Source: Actinoalloteichus hoggarensis (GTDB taxonomy: Bacteria > Actinomycetota > Actinomycetes > Mycobacteriales > Pseudonocardiaceae). Taken from it: a DNA stretch of 64,000 bases. The stretch covers positions 744,001 to 808,000 of the forward strand of contig NZ_CP022521.1 in NCBI RefSeq assembly GCF_002234535.1, written 5' to 3'. Made by a program: the position numbers and the translations under genes. How positions within the stretch are numbered: position 1 is the stretch's first letter; every line of letters starts with the position of its first letter. The notes under the pieces were generated by a model, which saw only the letters and a program-made list of their open reading frames with translations, made no database searches and was not told the origin of the DNA. Positions 39,206 to 48,774 of the stretch are shown here, in pieces.

Positions 39206-40021
39206 TCAGGAGATCGGCGTCGCGACGACGATCCGGTTGTCCTCGTAGCCCAGCGCGCCGCCCTCCCAGCGTCCGCCGCAGGTCACCAGGACGATCCGGT
39301 GCGGGCCGTCCTGACCGAACAGCGCGGCCGCCCTGGCGGGCAGGTCGTCCTTGTGGACGGTGTGCACCTCCGACACGGCGAAGCGCCACGCTCGGCCGTT
39401 CTGGTCCATCACCGAGACCTCGCGACCGATCCTGGCGTCCCACAGCTCGGCGAACGGGCCGCGCCTGCCCTGCCAGTTCACGTGTCCGGCGAAGACGGCC
39501 GCCCCCGACTCGGCGCCCAGGCCGGTGCCCCACCAGGTCGCCTGGTCGATGCCGTCCGGGACCGGCAGCACCCGGTCCGGGCCGACCTCACGTCGGACGA
39601 GATCGGCGGTGCCGCCCTGCGGAAGCCGGATCGTGCCGGGACGCTGGGCCGCCTGGGCGGGAGCCTCCGGCGCGGGTGCGGCCTGCGGCGGGGGAGGCGG
39701 CGGGGGAGGCGGTGGCGGTGGTGCGGCCTGCGTCGTGACCTCCTCGGCCACGGCGTCGTCGGCCTGCTCGTCGATCGTCTGATCGCTCGCCGCCCGTTCC
39801 GGCGGCACACCGAAGCGCACCTCGGCCGCGCCCGGCATGGCGAGGTTGTGGCCCAGCACGTGGGACAGGGGCTGCTGGACGGGATGGGCGGTGCCGGGCA
39901 CCTCCATCGCCGAGGGGCCGAAGAGCAACAGCCCGGCGATGCCGACCGCACCGCCGACGGCCGCCACCCCGGCCGCGCGTCGCCACGCGGCCGGGGTGGA
40001 GGAGTCAGAGCTCAAGGACAC
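39206..40021 (-). CDS. Class F sortase
   Basis: Cysteine transpeptidase that attaches or processes surface proteins. 271 residues: one N-terminal membrane anchor (about 16-34), a flexible linker that includes a run of 12 prolines (101-112), then the sortase barrel with His180 (FAGHVNW), the nucleophile Cys248 (LVTCGGRW) and Arg263 (YEDNRIV). The short barrel, the linker and the TCGG context fit class F of actinobacteria. It starts (GTG 40021) nine bases after the stop of the thioester-domain protein gene on the same strand, which makes that protein its likely substrate. Confidence 0.92.
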   Translation of the reverse strand: MSLSSDSSTPAAWRRAAGVAAVGGAVGIAGLLLFGPSAMEVPGTAHPVQQPLSHVLGHNLAMPGAAEVRFGVPPERAASDQTIDEQADDAVAEEVTTQAAPPPPPPPPPPPPQAAPAPEAPAQAAQRPGTIRLPQGGTADLVRREVGPDRVLPVPDGIDQATWWGTGLGAESGAAVFAGHVNWQGRRGPFAELWDARIGREVSVMDQNGRAWRFAVSEVHTVHKDDLPARAAALFGQDGPHRIVLVTCGGRWEGGALGYEDNRIVVATPIS

Positions 40022-40030
40022 ACGGACCGC

Positions 40031-41530
40031 CTACTGTCGTCGGCTGTCCCGTCCGGCGATCCTGCGATGCCAGACGAGTCCTGTCAGCGTAGCGCCGATC
40101 ACCGCCAACACGCCCAGCCCGATCAGTGCGGCCGGGTTGGCCTGGTCGGTCGTGGCCGCCGCCGCCGACACGCCCTGACCGACGTCGCCCGCCGGGATGG
40201 TGCTCGGCACCGTCGGCGTCGGGTTCGGCTGGTTGGCGATGGACAGGCTGAGCGTCTGCCCCGGTTCCACGGTGCCGCAGGCGGTCGGCGGATCGTCCGG
40301 ATCGAACTGCTCCTCGTATCCGGGTGGTGCCGCCGTCTCGATCAGACAGATGTCCTGCGGCGTCTGGAGATCCTCGATGACGGCGATCCCGTCGGCGTCG
40401 GTGACGACCACCAGCGGCTCGCCGTCCTCGCCGACCAGCGGTTCGCCGTCCTGGCGGATCGCGGGGGTCGACTCGTCGGCGCCGGTGATCCGCAGCGAGA
40501 CGTCCGCGACGGCCAGACCGGTCGCGGCGTCCACCTTGGACACCTGGACGATGCCGGGTGCCGTCCTCGCCTCCAGCGCCGCCTCGACGGTCACGGTGTC
40601 CTCGCCGCCGGTGGTGACGACGCGCTGCACGTTGTTCGACGAGTCCGGGGGCACCCGCACCTGCGGCTGTGCCGCCGGAGTCTGCACGTTGGCGACCACG
40701 GACGGGTTCGGACCGGTGGGGATCACGTCGAAGACCAGCGGCGAGCCGTCCTCCGGCGTGTTCAGGTACTGCGTCGTGGTGCCGTCCTCGTCGCCTTCGA
40801 GGTCCTCCTCTTGGAGCAGGACCGTGCGCGGCGGCTCGGTGATCTCCGGCTGCGCCAGCTCGGCGTCGGTGAGCTGGAGTTCCACCGGGATGCCGCCGAC
40901 ACCGTCGTTCGCCGTGTTGAGAACCTCGATCTGCCAGGAGTCGGGCGTCCCGATGATCTGGTCGCCCTCCGGCGCGGTCAGGTCGACCGTCCAGGGCCCC
41001 CGGTTGACCTCGGCGTCGACCTGCATGTGATCGATCACGGCCCGGGTGGACTCGGGCAGCTCGTTGTAGTGGAAGTCGACGTCGTACCCGATGGTGGTGT
41101 AGCCGTTGCTCGGGTCGAGGTCGGCGTCGGTGCGCGGCGATGCCGTCCAGGTGTGCATCAGGTGGGCCAACGCGGCCGACTCGTCGTCCGACTCCGTGCC
41201 GCTGTAGCGCAGCAGGAGGTACGAGATGTTCGACGCGATCTCCGGCGCCAGCGGGTCGCCCCACTTGGTCAGCAGATCGTCGCCGTCCACGTACTCCTCG
41301 TCGGAGTCGGGGGCGCGGAACGCGTACTGCACGCACCAGACGTGCTCGCCGTTCCACAGATAGGACCCGACCCAGTCGTAGTCCTGCGGTTTGCCGTCAT
41401 AGGGCTGAGGCGCGGTGCGGTGCCCGAGTCCCTCCTCCACCTCGGCGACCGCCGTGCCTGGCACGGCGGCCAGTCCTATGGCGGTCAGCATCGAGAGGCC
41501 GGCAAGACCGGCGACCAGTCTCCTCCGCAT
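40031..41530 (-). CDS. Secreted thioester-domain (TQXA) surface protein
   Basis: 499 residues. The signal peptide (1 to about 29, ending AVA) is followed by a thioester domain with WCVQYAF; Cys66 can form the internal Cys-Gln thioester such proteins use to bind host or environmental amines covalently. A beta-sandwich stalk and a prealbumin-like repeat (VQVSKVDAATGLAVADVSLR, about 360-450) come next. The C-terminus has a membrane helix (LIGLGVLAVIGATLTGLVW) and a basic tail like a sortase substrate, but I find no LPXTG or LAXTG before it. AAGGAG lies upstream of ATG 41530. It is the first gene of a two-gene unit with the sortase. Confidence 0.87.
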   Translation of the reverse strand: MRRRLVAGLAGLSMLTAIGLAAVPGTAVAEVEEGLGHRTAPQPYDGKPQDYDWVGSYLWNGEHVWCVQYAFRAPDSDEEYVDGDDLLTKWGDPLAPEIASNISYLLLRYSGTESDDESAALAHLMHTWTASPRTDADLDPSNGYTTIGYDVDFHYNELPESTRAVIDHMQVDAEVNRGPWTVDLTAPEGDQIIGTPDSWQIEVLNTANDGVGGIPVELQLTDAELAQPEITEPPRTVLLQEEDLEGDEDGTTTQYLNTPEDGSPLVFDVIPTGPNPSVVANVQTPAAQPQVRVPPDSSNNVQRVVTTGGEDTVTVEAALEARTAPGIVQVSKVDAATGLAVADVSLRITGADESTPAIRQDGEPLVGEDGEPLVVVTDADGIAVIEDLQTPQDICLIETAAPPGYEEQFDPDDPPTACGTVEPGQTLSLSIANQPNPTPTVPSTIPAGDVGQGVSAAAATTDQANPAALIGLGVLAVIGATLTGLVWHRRIAGRDSRRQ

Positions 41531-42071
41531 GAAATCTCCTTGGGTGCGCTGCTGGTCATGTCGTCGCTGATCGGTTCTCGCCCGTCTCACCGGGTGCAAG
41601 GCGGGCGGCGGGTTCGGGTCGTCGAGACGCCGAGTGGTCGGGCCCGCAGACGGGTGCTCGAAGGCGGGGATCGGTCGACGGCTCCGGCGAGCGAGTCGAC
41701 ACGCGACGTCACGATGCAGGGACGCTGTGATGCTCGTCTGGTTACTCGCCGTGTCACAAGCCGCCTTTAGGAGGAAGTTTCCCAAGATCGTGACTGGCTG
41801 CGCGTCATCGGCTCGCCCGAAGAAGTCACCATGATGGACGAGTAACGCCACGACCGGCCCTGCCTCGGCGGGCACCCAGCGCTGTTCGGCGTCCGCCCCG
41901 CAACGACGAGGTCACGGCTCGGTGACGTGATCCGCTTCGCAGACCTGCGGATACCGGAGGCTCGACTCCTCGAGACCCATGAGTAAAGTGGCTTTTACTC
42001 GAGAGCGGGAACCGGGCGGCAGGTTCGGCCGTTGAACCCGGTAAAGCGTGAGCACGTTCCAGGAGGACCAG
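41531..42071. other. Divergent promoter region between the thioester-protein and BI-1 genes
   Basis: 541 bases with no gene I can support. It carries the perfect inverted repeat at 41981-42000 and TTTAGGAGGAAG near 41764. Transcription must start in both directions here. Confidence 0.5.
41981..42000. promoter_or_regulatory. Inverted repeat GAGTAAA-N6-TTTACTC
   Basis: Seven-base perfect arms around GTGGCT, AT-rich in GC-rich surroundings, 72 bases before the BI-1 gene start. It could be an operator or the -10 region of its promoter; the binding protein is unknown. Confidence 0.45.
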
Positions 42072-42857
42072 GTGCGCACAACCAGCAATCCCGCGTTCCG
42101 CAACCTGCCCACGGGCGGCGGCTACGCGAACTTCGACAACTACCCGGGCGCCCAGACCCAGGGCTACGGGGGGCAGCAGGGTCCGCCCGCCGCCGCCGAC
42201 CGGCCGATGACCATCGACGACGTGGTCACCAAGACCGGTATGACGCTGGGCGTCCTGGTCGTCACCGCCGTGCTGACCGCGGTGAGCCAGGCTTACTGGC
42301 TGGCCATCCCCGGCCTGATCGCCGGTCTGGTGTTGGGCCTGGTCAACGCCTTCAAGCGCAAGCCGAGCCCGGTGCTGATCCTGCTGTACGCGGTGGCCGA
42401 GGGCATGCTGCTCGGCGCCCTCAGCGGCATGGTCGCCACCTTCAGCGAGGCCGGTGGTGCGATCGTCGGACAGGCCGTGGTCGGCACGCTGGGCGTGTTC
42501 TTCGGCATGCTGGTGATCTACAAGACCGGCGCGATCCGCGTCACCCCGAAGCTCACCCGCTGGGTGGTCGGCGCGTTGATCGGCGTCGGCGTGCTCATGC
42601 TGGCCAACCTCGTCGCGGGCTTCTTCGTGCCCGGCGGCATGGGGCTGCGCGACGGCGGCACGCTCGCCATCATCTTCAGCCTGGTGTGCATCGGCATCGC
42701 GGCCTTCGTGTTCCTGCTCGACTTCAAGATGGCCGACGACATGATCCAGCAGGGCACCCCCTCGGTGTACGCCTGGCAGGTCGCCTTCGGCCTGACCATG
42801 ACGCTGGTCTGGCTGTACATCGAGATCCTGCGACTGCTCTCGTACTTCAACGAGTAG
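42072..42857 (+). CDS. Bax inhibitor-1/YccA family membrane protein
   Basis: 261 residues. A glycine/Tyr-rich cytoplasmic N-terminus (MRTTSNPAFRNLPTGGG...) is followed by seven hydrophobic helices. BI-1/YccA proteins are pH-sensitive calcium-leak channels; in Escherichia coli YccA also limits FtsH. Conserved actinobacterial marks are MTIDDVVTKTGMTLG, ILLYAVAEGMLLGALSG and the terminal SVYAWQVAFGLTMTLVWLYIEILRLLS. GTG 42072 is chosen for AGGAGG five bases upstream. A 11-bp stem hairpin follows the stop. Confidence 0.93.
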   Translation: MRTTSNPAFRNLPTGGGYANFDNYPGAQTQGYGGQQGPPAAADRPMTIDDVVTKTGMTLGVLVVTAVLTAVSQAYWLAIPGLIAGLVLGLVNAFKRKPSPVLILLYAVAEGMLLGALSGMVATFSEAGGAIVGQAVVGTLGVFFGMLVIYKTGAIRVTPKLTRWVVGALIGVGVLMLANLVAGFFVPGGMGLRDGGTLAIIFSLVCIGIAAFVFLLDFKMADDMIQQGTPSVYAWQVAFGLTMTLVWLYIEILRLLSYFNE

Positions 42858-42875
42858 GTCGCCCCGCGACGCCTG

Positions 42876-42909
42876 GGAAGGGCCGCTCCCGCTCGGGGGC
42901 GGCCCTTCC
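42876..42909 (+). terminator. Hairpin terminator after the BI-1 gene
   Basis: 11-bp perfect stem (GGAAGGGCCGC with GCGGCCCTTCC), 12-base loop, 19 bases after the stop. Confidence 0.8.
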
Positions 42910-43083
42910 GTCGTCTCTCGGCGCTGTCGCGGCGATCGCGACGCCGAGGCCCTCGACGCGGTGGGCACGGGCGGCGGTCGCGGCCTCGTCCGGCGGCGTG
43001 CCCCGTCGTCGGGCGCTCGAACGGTCCGCGCCGACGCACACCGGCGGACGACGGGAGCCTGCCCCGCGTCCGCGTGGGCGAGA

Positions 43084-44304
43084 TCAGGACAGGCGTTCGA
43101 TCACCATCGCCATGCCCTGCCCGCCGCCGACGCACATCGTCTCCAGGCCGATCTGCTTGTCGTGGAAGCGCAGCGAGTTGAGCAGCGTCGTCGTGATCCG
43201 CGCGCCGGTGCTGCCGAAGGGATGGCCGACGGCGATGGCACCGCCGTTGACGTTGAGCTTCTCCAGCGGGATGTCCAGTTCCTGGTAGGAGGGGATGACC
43301 TGCGCCGCGAAGGCCTCGTTGATCTCCACGAGGTCGACGTCGCCGATGGTCATCCCCGCGCGGGCCAGGGCCTGCCGGGACGCCTCCACCGGGCCGAGTC
43401 CCATGATCTCCGGCGAGAGCGCCGAGACTCCGGTGGACACGATGCGGGCCAACGGCGTGATGCCGAGCCGCCTGGCCTTCTCGTCGCTCATGACGACCAG
43501 GGCGGCGGCCCCGTCGTTGAGCGGACAGCAGTTGCCCGCGGTGACGCGGCCGTTCGGCCGGAACACCGGCTTCAGCTCGGCGACCTTCTCGTAGGTGACG
43601 CCCGCCCTCGGGCCGTCGTCGGCGGTCACCACCGTGCCGCCGGGCACGGTGACCGGGGTGATGTCGGTCTTCCAGAAGCCGTTGATCCCGGCCTGCTCGG
43701 CGAGGTTCTGCGAGCGGACGCCGAACTCGTCCATCTCCTGCCTGCTCACCCCCTTGGCGAGGGCGAGGTTCTCGGCGGTCTGGCCCATCGCCATGTAGAC
43801 GTCGGGCAGCTCACCCGAGGCCCTCGGGTCGCTCCACTGCTCGGCGCCCTGCTCGGCGGCGGCCTCGCCCCTGGCGATGGCGTCGGTGAACAGCGGGTTG
43901 ATCGTGTCGGGCCAGCTGTCGGAGTTGCCCTTGGGGTAGCGGGAGACCGTCTCGACGCCCGCGCTGATGAAGACGTCGCCCTCACCGGCGCGGATGGCGT
44001 GCAGGGCCATCCGGGTGGTCTGGAGGCTGGAGGCGCAGTAACGGGTCACGGTGGTGCCGGGCAGGGTGTCCTGACCGAGCAGCACGGCGACGACCCGTGC
44101 CATGTTGAATCCCTGCTCGCCGCCGGGCAGGCCGCAGCCGAGCATCAGATCGTCGATCTCGGTCGGGTCCAGCTCGGGAACCTGGGCCAGGGCGGCGCGG
44201 ACGATCTGCGCGGTGAGATCGTCCGGACGGAGGTCGATCAGCGAGCCCTTGCGGGCCCGGCCGATGGGGGAGCGGGCGGCGGCGACGATCACGGCCTCGG
44301 GCAT
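43084..44304 (-). CDS. Acetyl-CoA C-acyltransferase (thiolase)
   Basis: 406 residues. Thiolases cleave 3-ketoacyl-CoA or condense two acyl-CoAs. The catalytic set is complete: Cys90 (TRYCASSLQT), His361 in GHPFGSTGAR and Cys391 in MCVGGGQGMA, plus NEAFAAQ. The N-terminus AVIVAAARSPIGRARKG is standard. AAGGAG precedes ATG 44304. It corresponds to fadA3 (Rv1074c) by position beside the SGNH hydrolase and cbs; a role in fatty-acid beta-oxidation is more likely than acetoacetyl-CoA synthesis, but this is inference. Confidence 0.95.
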   Translation of the reverse strand: MPEAVIVAAARSPIGRARKGSLIDLRPDDLTAQIVRAALAQVPELDPTEIDDLMLGCGLPGGEQGFNMARVVAVLLGQDTLPGTTVTRYCASSLQTTRMALHAIRAGEGDVFISAGVETVSRYPKGNSDSWPDTINPLFTDAIARGEAAAEQGAEQWSDPRASGELPDVYMAMGQTAENLALAKGVSRQEMDEFGVRSQNLAEQAGINGFWKTDITPVTVPGGTVVTADDGPRAGVTYEKVAELKPVFRPNGRVTAGNCCPLNDGAAALVVMSDEKARRLGITPLARIVSTGVSALSPEIMGLGPVEASRQALARAGMTIGDVDLVEINEAFAAQVIPSYQELDIPLEKLNVNGGAIAVGHPFGSTGARITTTLLNSLRFHDKQIGLETMCVGGGQGMAMVIERLS

Positions 44305-44703
44305 GACGGAACTCCTTTGTCCCCGAAAGACGGTCCTTGTTACCGAAGAGTAGGACCTTTCTCGATCTCATGCCGTGACCGCCGTCACCAATCCGACCCG
44401 ATCGGCGTCCGAGTCCGAGGCGGGCACGGCGGGCACGCCCGAACGCCGGTCTCCACTGGGCCGTCCGCCCGCGGTCGAGACACGAGGACCCGGCCGACCG
44501 GCTCGCCGAGACGACGCCCGCCGCGCGGCACACCGAGGACGCCCGCCGCCTGCCGGGCCGCCTCCGCACGCCCTCCCGCGTGTGTGCCCGCCGCCCGAGC
44601 GGGTCTCGCGGCTCCCGGCGGCACGGGGGTCGACGGCGTTGCCCGGGCGGGCGGCGGAACGGACACGGCGTTCAGCGGAGACGGTGCTCGACGGGCGCGG
44701 CGT
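44305..44703. other. Intergenic region upstream of thiolase
   Basis: 399 bases between two minus-strand genes; no gene or clear motif apart from the thiolase ribosome-binding site. Confidence 0.4.
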
Positions 44704-45795
44704 TCAGCGGGGACGGCCGAGACGCCGGTTCAACCGCTGCACGATCCGACTCGTCGGCCGCCGGGCCTCCGCGGCCGACGAACGGATCGGCGACCGAGGC
44801 AGCGGTCCGCCGTCCCACACGCCTGCCGCGCTGCACAACGCGGGGAGCAGGATCGCCGCGGCCGCCTCGTACCCGGCGGCGGACGGATGGAAGTTGTCCG
44901 CGCTGAACAGCTCCGCGGGCCTGCTCAGGAACTCCGGGGAGAGCAGGTCCGCCAACGGAACCGGGATGCCGCCGGTCCGCTCCACCTCGATCCGCTGGCC
45001 CTTGGACAACGCCAGACTCCAGTTGCGGACGATGGCCCGCAGCGGCTGCGCGATCGGTCGGATGGCGCCCAGGTCCGGGCAGGTGCCGACCACGACTCCG
45101 ACGCCCGCCTCGTGCAGGCGTTCGACGCCGACCCCGAGCAGGGCGATCGAGGTGCGCAGCGGCAGCCGCGTCGTGACGTCGTTCGCACCGATGATGATCA
45201 GTGCCACGTCGGGCGGGTCGATCAGCGCCGCGTCGATCTGCTTGGCGAGGTCCAGGCTCGTCGAGCCGCTGACCGCGTGGGTGCGCAGCAGCACCGGACG
45301 CTCCGACTCCTCGGCCAGCCCGATCGCCATCAGGACGCCGGGCAGCTCGGCGGCGACGGACACGCCGAGTCCCGCCGCGGAGGAGTCGCCGATCACCGCG
45401 AAGGTCAGGACGTCCGCGGCACGCGGGTCCGCCGCGAGTCCTCCTGAGTCGGCCTCGGCCGGCCCCGTGCGGCCCGACGTCACCAGCTCGGGCAAGCCGC
45501 CGCGGGCCGAGCCCGCCTTCGTGTTCGCGGTCGGATCGGCCGTCGGCCGCGGCGCGGGAACGGCGCCCTCTCTCGCCGGGCCGTCGGCGCCTCGCCGCCT
45601 GCCGTTCTCGTCATACGGTCCCGAGCCGTCGGGCAGGTAGAGCCCGTCGGCCTGAAGCGGATCGGTGGTCGGAATCCCGATCACCCGTCGTGCGAGTCGG
45701 GACTGCCCCGACAACAGCCCGTACGCGGCGCCCGTCAGTCCGCCCAGCGCCCCGGCCACGAGTGCGGCGCCTCGCACCACTCTCGGTGTCAACAT
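44704..45795 (-). CDS. Secreted or membrane-anchored SGNH/GDSL hydrolase
   Basis: 363 residues. An N-terminal hydrophobic signal/anchor (VVRGAALVAGALGGLTGAAYGLLS) and a variable linker (about 45-125) precede the SGNH fold: block I VIGDSSAAGLG with the nucleophile Ser, block III IGANDVT with the oxyanion Asn, and block V DNFHPSAAGY with the Asp-His pair. These esterases act on lipids or acetylated glycans; the substrate is unknown. Rv1075c is the positional counterpart. ATG 45795 has GGGAG seven bases upstream; TTG 45798 also reads in frame. Confidence 0.88.
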   Translation of the reverse strand: MLTPRVVRGAALVAGALGGLTGAAYGLLSGQSRLARRVIGIPTTDPLQADGLYLPDGSGPYDENGRRRGADGPAREGAVPAPRPTADPTANTKAGSARGGLPELVTSGRTGPAEADSGGLAADPRAADVLTFAVIGDSSAAGLGVSVAAELPGVLMAIGLAEESERPVLLRTHAVSGSTSLDLAKQIDAALIDPPDVALIIIGANDVTTRLPLRTSIALLGVGVERLHEAGVGVVVGTCPDLGAIRPIAQPLRAIVRNWSLALSKGQRIEVERTGGIPVPLADLLSPEFLSRPAELFSADNFHPSAAGYEAAAAILLPALCSAAGVWDGGPLPRSPIRSSAAEARRPTSRIVQRLNRRLGRPR

Positions 45796-45955
45796 CAACC
45801 AGCTCCCTGTTCCGGTCCTCTCCTGGCATCATCCCCGTTTCTCGTGCACCTCATCTGTCGTATCGATGAACACCCGGCCGACGTGCCGACCGGGCCGTTC
45901 GGCCGATTGCTCTAGGCTCGGCCCGATCTCGACGACGACGGGGAGGCTGCCTGCG

Positions 45956-47329
45956 ATGGAGTACGCCGAGCACGTGACGGACCTGGTGGGAGACACGCCG
46001 CTGGTTCGATTGGGGGCGTTGTCCGAGGGCATGGAGCCGTTGGTCCTCGCCAAGGTCGAGTACTTCAATCCGGGCGGCAGCGTGAAGGACCGCATCGCCC
46101 TGCGCATGGTGGAGGCGGCCGAACGATCCGGCGAGCTGGTTCCCGGCGGCACGATCGTCGAGCCGACCTCGGGCAACACCGGGGTGGGGCTGGCGATGTT
46201 CGCCCAGCGGCGCGGCTACCGGTGTGTGTTCGTCTGCCCGGACAAGGTCAGCGAGGACAAGCGCAACGTGCTCAAGGCCTACGGCGCCGAGGTCGTGGTC
46301 TGCCCCACCGCCGTCCCGCCGGAGCACCCCGACTCCTACTACAACGTCTCCGACCGGCTGGTCACCGAGATCCCCGGTGCGTGGAAGCCCAATCAGTACG
46401 CCAACGTGGAGAACCCGGCCTCGCACTACGCGACCACGGGGCCGGAGCTGTGGAAGCAGACCGAGGGCCGGATCACGCACTTCGTGGCGGGCATCGGCAC
46501 CGGCGGCACCATCTCGGGCACCGGCCGATACCTCAAGGAGGTCTCCGGCGGCCGGGTGAAGATCATCGGCGCCGACCCGGTGGGCTCCGTCTACTCCGGA
46601 GGGACCGGCAGGCCGTACCTCGTCGAGGGCGTCGGCGAGGACTTCTGGCCGACCACCTACGACCGCGAGATCTGCGACGAGATCATCGCCGTCTCCGACG
46701 GCGACTCCTTCGACGTGACGCGCAGGCTGGCCAGGGAGGAGGCGCTGCTGGTCGGCGGCTCCTGCGGCATGGCCGCCGCCGCCGCGTTGGAGGTGGCCCG
46801 CCGGGAGGGCCCCGACGCGGTGATCGTCGTGCTGCTGCCGGACGGCGGACGCGGCTACCTGTCGAAGGTCTTCGACGACTCGTGGATGGCCTCCTACGGC
46901 TTCCTGTCGCCCGACCACGCGGGCGCGACGGTCGGCGACGTGCTGCGCCGCAAGGACGGCACGATGCCCGACCTCGTGCACGCCCACCCGAACGAGACCG
47001 TGGCCGAGGCGGTGGCCGTGCTGCGCGAGTTCGGCGTCTCGCAGATGCCCGTCGTCAACGCCGAGCCCCCGGTGATGGCGGCCGAGGTGTCGGGCGCGGT
47101 CAACGAACGCGAGCTGCTGGAGGCCCTGTTCACCGGGCAGGCCCAGCTGGCCGACCGCGTCGAGCAGCACATGTCCAAGCCGCTGCCCACGATCGGCGCG
47201 GGCGAGCCCGTCGGCACGGCCATGTCGGCACTGTCCGATGCGGACGGTGCGCTCGTTCTGGTGGACGGCAAGCCCGCCGGCGTGGTGACGCGGCAGGACG
47301 TGCTCGGCTTCATCGCAGGTCGTCCGTGA
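45956..47329 (+). CDS. cbs: Cystathionine beta-synthase
   Basis: PLP enzyme that condenses serine (or O-acetylserine) with homocysteine to cystathionine, the first step of reverse transsulfuration. 457 residues: fold-type II PLP domain with Lys44 (NPGGSVKDR), the substrate loop TSGNTGVGLA, the phosphate loop GIGTGGTISGTGRYL and GGSCGMAAAAAL. Two CBS regulatory motifs follow from about residue 335 (TVAEAVAVLREFGVSQMPVV; ALVLVDGKPAGVVTRQDVL). GGGAGG lies nine bases before ATG 45956. It pairs with the metB-like gene downstream, as in mycobacteria (Rv1077-Rv1079). Confidence 0.96.
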   Translation: MEYAEHVTDLVGDTPLVRLGALSEGMEPLVLAKVEYFNPGGSVKDRIALRMVEAAERSGELVPGGTIVEPTSGNTGVGLAMFAQRRGYRCVFVCPDKVSEDKRNVLKAYGAEVVVCPTAVPPEHPDSYYNVSDRLVTEIPGAWKPNQYANVENPASHYATTGPELWKQTEGRITHFVAGIGTGGTISGTGRYLKEVSGGRVKIIGADPVGSVYSGGTGRPYLVEGVGEDFWPTTYDREICDEIIAVSDGDSFDVTRRLAREEALLVGGSCGMAAAAALEVARREGPDAVIVVLLPDGGRGYLSKVFDDSWMASYGFLSPDHAGATVGDVLRRKDGTMPDLVHAHPNETVAEAVAVLREFGVSQMPVVNAEPPVMAAEVSGAVNERELLEALFTGQAQLADRVEQHMSKPLPTIGAGEPVGTAMSALSDADGALVLVDGKPAGVVTRQDVLGFIAGRP

Positions 47330-47482
47330 CCGTTTCCGTCTGCTTCGGCGCAATCCGTGACTGCGGGCAGGGGTCCATCGGTTACCGTAAGGGCGCTCGT
47401 CGTCGGCTGACGTCACACTGACGACGCCGTCGAGGGCTCGTGAACCCGACTTCGTAAACACCCTTAGGGGGTTGAACACCCG

Positions 47483-48709
47483 ATGAGCGCTCCGCAGCCG
47501 CCCCAAGGCGCGCAGCCGCAGCAGCCCGGGCAGGGGGGCGAGCCCAGCCAGGGCCAGCCGTCCAACCCGACAGAGACACCGGCGGGCAACCAGGTCGTCT
47601 CGACGAACCTGGACTCGGGCGACGAGCCGGAGCGCACCACCGTCGTGCGCCCCGGACAGCAGCAGGCCGCTCCGGCCACTCCGGCGGGCGGCACGCCCGC
47701 AGGCGGCAACCCCGACGCCACCCAGGTGGTCCGGCCCGGCCAGGAGGCCGCCGGGGCGACGGGCAACCCGGACGCGACCCAGGTGGTCCGGCCCGGCCAA
47801 CAGGGCTCGGGCGCCAACCCGGACGCCACGCAGGTCGTGAGCGGCGGCGGACAGCCCGGCCAGTACGGCCAGCCGCCGCAGGGCTACGGCCAGCCGCAGC
47901 AGTACGGCCAGCCGGGCCAGTACGGTCAGCAGCCGGGCCAGCCCGGTCAGTTCGGCCAGCAGCCGCAGGGCTACGGGCAGCCGCAGGGCTACGGCCAGCC
48001 CCCGCAGGGCTACGGTCAGCCCGGCCAGCCGCAGGGCTACGGGCAGCCGGGTCAGTTCGGGCAGCAGCCGGGCCAGCCGCCGCAGGGCTACGGTCAGCCG
48101 CAGGGCTACGGCCAGCCGGGCCAGTACGGCCAGCAGCCGGGCCAGCCGGGACAGCAGCAGTGGGGGGCCAACCCCTACGGCCAGCAGGGCGGCTATCCGC
48201 AGGCGTACCCGGCCGGTTCCGGGGTGCAGCTGCTTCCGATCGCGATGTGGGTCAGCGTCGGCCTCGGCGCCCTCGGCTTCGTGATCAACCTGATCACCTT
48301 CTTCCAGGTGCTCTCGCTCTCCTCGCAGATCGAGTCGAGCAGACAGCAACTGCGTGACCTGGGCATGGACACCGGGGACATCCCCGGGGCGGGCACCTAC
48401 GTCTGGCTGCCGCTCGTGGCGATGCTGGGTTACGGCGCCCTCGCGGTCGGCGGCTGGTTCGCCGGTCAGGGCAAGGACTGGGGAAGACTGACCGCCACCG
48501 CGGGCGCGGGCGTGGTCGTCGTGGTCGCGGGCATCGTCGGCATGATCCTCGCACCGGGTATCAACATCATCAGCATCCTGTTCGGCGCGGCGCCGATCGT
48601 GCTCTGGTGGCTGCCCAAGACCGTGCAGGAGTTCAAGGTCAAGCAGCAGTTGAGCGCGCCGCCGCAGAGCGGCGGGTTCCCGCAGCCGGGCCAGGGCCAG
48701 GGCTACTGA
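47483..48709 (+). CDS. Proline/glutamine-rich repeat membrane protein (Pra-like)
   Basis: 408 residues in the slot of the mycobacterial proline-rich antigen gene pra (Rv1078) between cbs and metB. The first 240 residues are low complexity: several ATQVVRPGQ units (about 50-115), then many GYGQP/QYGQP/QPGQ units. Four hydrophobic segments follow (about 252-280, 308-328, 333-352, 355-375), and the end is polar. The repeated Thr-Gln-Val-Val sites resemble short phosphorylation or FHA-recruitment motifs; this is speculation. It may act as a membrane scaffold at the cell pole or wall. A strong terminator follows. Confidence 0.8.
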   Translation: MSAPQPPQGAQPQQPGQGGEPSQGQPSNPTETPAGNQVVSTNLDSGDEPERTTVVRPGQQQAAPATPAGGTPAGGNPDATQVVRPGQEAAGATGNPDATQVVRPGQQGSGANPDATQVVSGGGQPGQYGQPPQGYGQPQQYGQPGQYGQQPGQPGQFGQQPQGYGQPQGYGQPPQGYGQPGQPQGYGQPGQFGQQPGQPPQGYGQPQGYGQPGQYGQQPGQPGQQQWGANPYGQQGGYPQAYPAGSGVQLLPIAMWVSVGLGALGFVINLITFFQVLSLSSQIESSRQQLRDLGMDTGDIPGAGTYVWLPLVAMLGYGALAVGGWFAGQGKDWGRLTATAGAGVVVVVAGIVGMILAPGINIISILFGAAPIVLWWLPKTVQEFKVKQQLSAPPQSGGFPQPGQGQGY

Positions 48710-48736
48710 CCCGTCGGTTCCTCCTCTTCGGACGCT

Positions 48737-48774
48737 CGTGACGGCCGCCTGCCCCTCGGTAGGCGGCCGTCACG
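48737..48774 (+). terminator. Strong hairpin terminator after the Pra-like gene
   Basis: 14-bp perfect stem (CGTGACGGCCGCCT with AGGCGGCCGTCACG), 10-base loop, 28 bases after the stop. The remaining gap to metB (to 49013) holds no gene or riboswitch that I can recognise. Confidence 0.88.

Noticed and set aside
40031-40150. LPXTG-type sorting signal in the thioester protein
   Set aside because: Hydrophobic helix and basic tail are present, but no LPXTG/LAXTG sequence precedes them.
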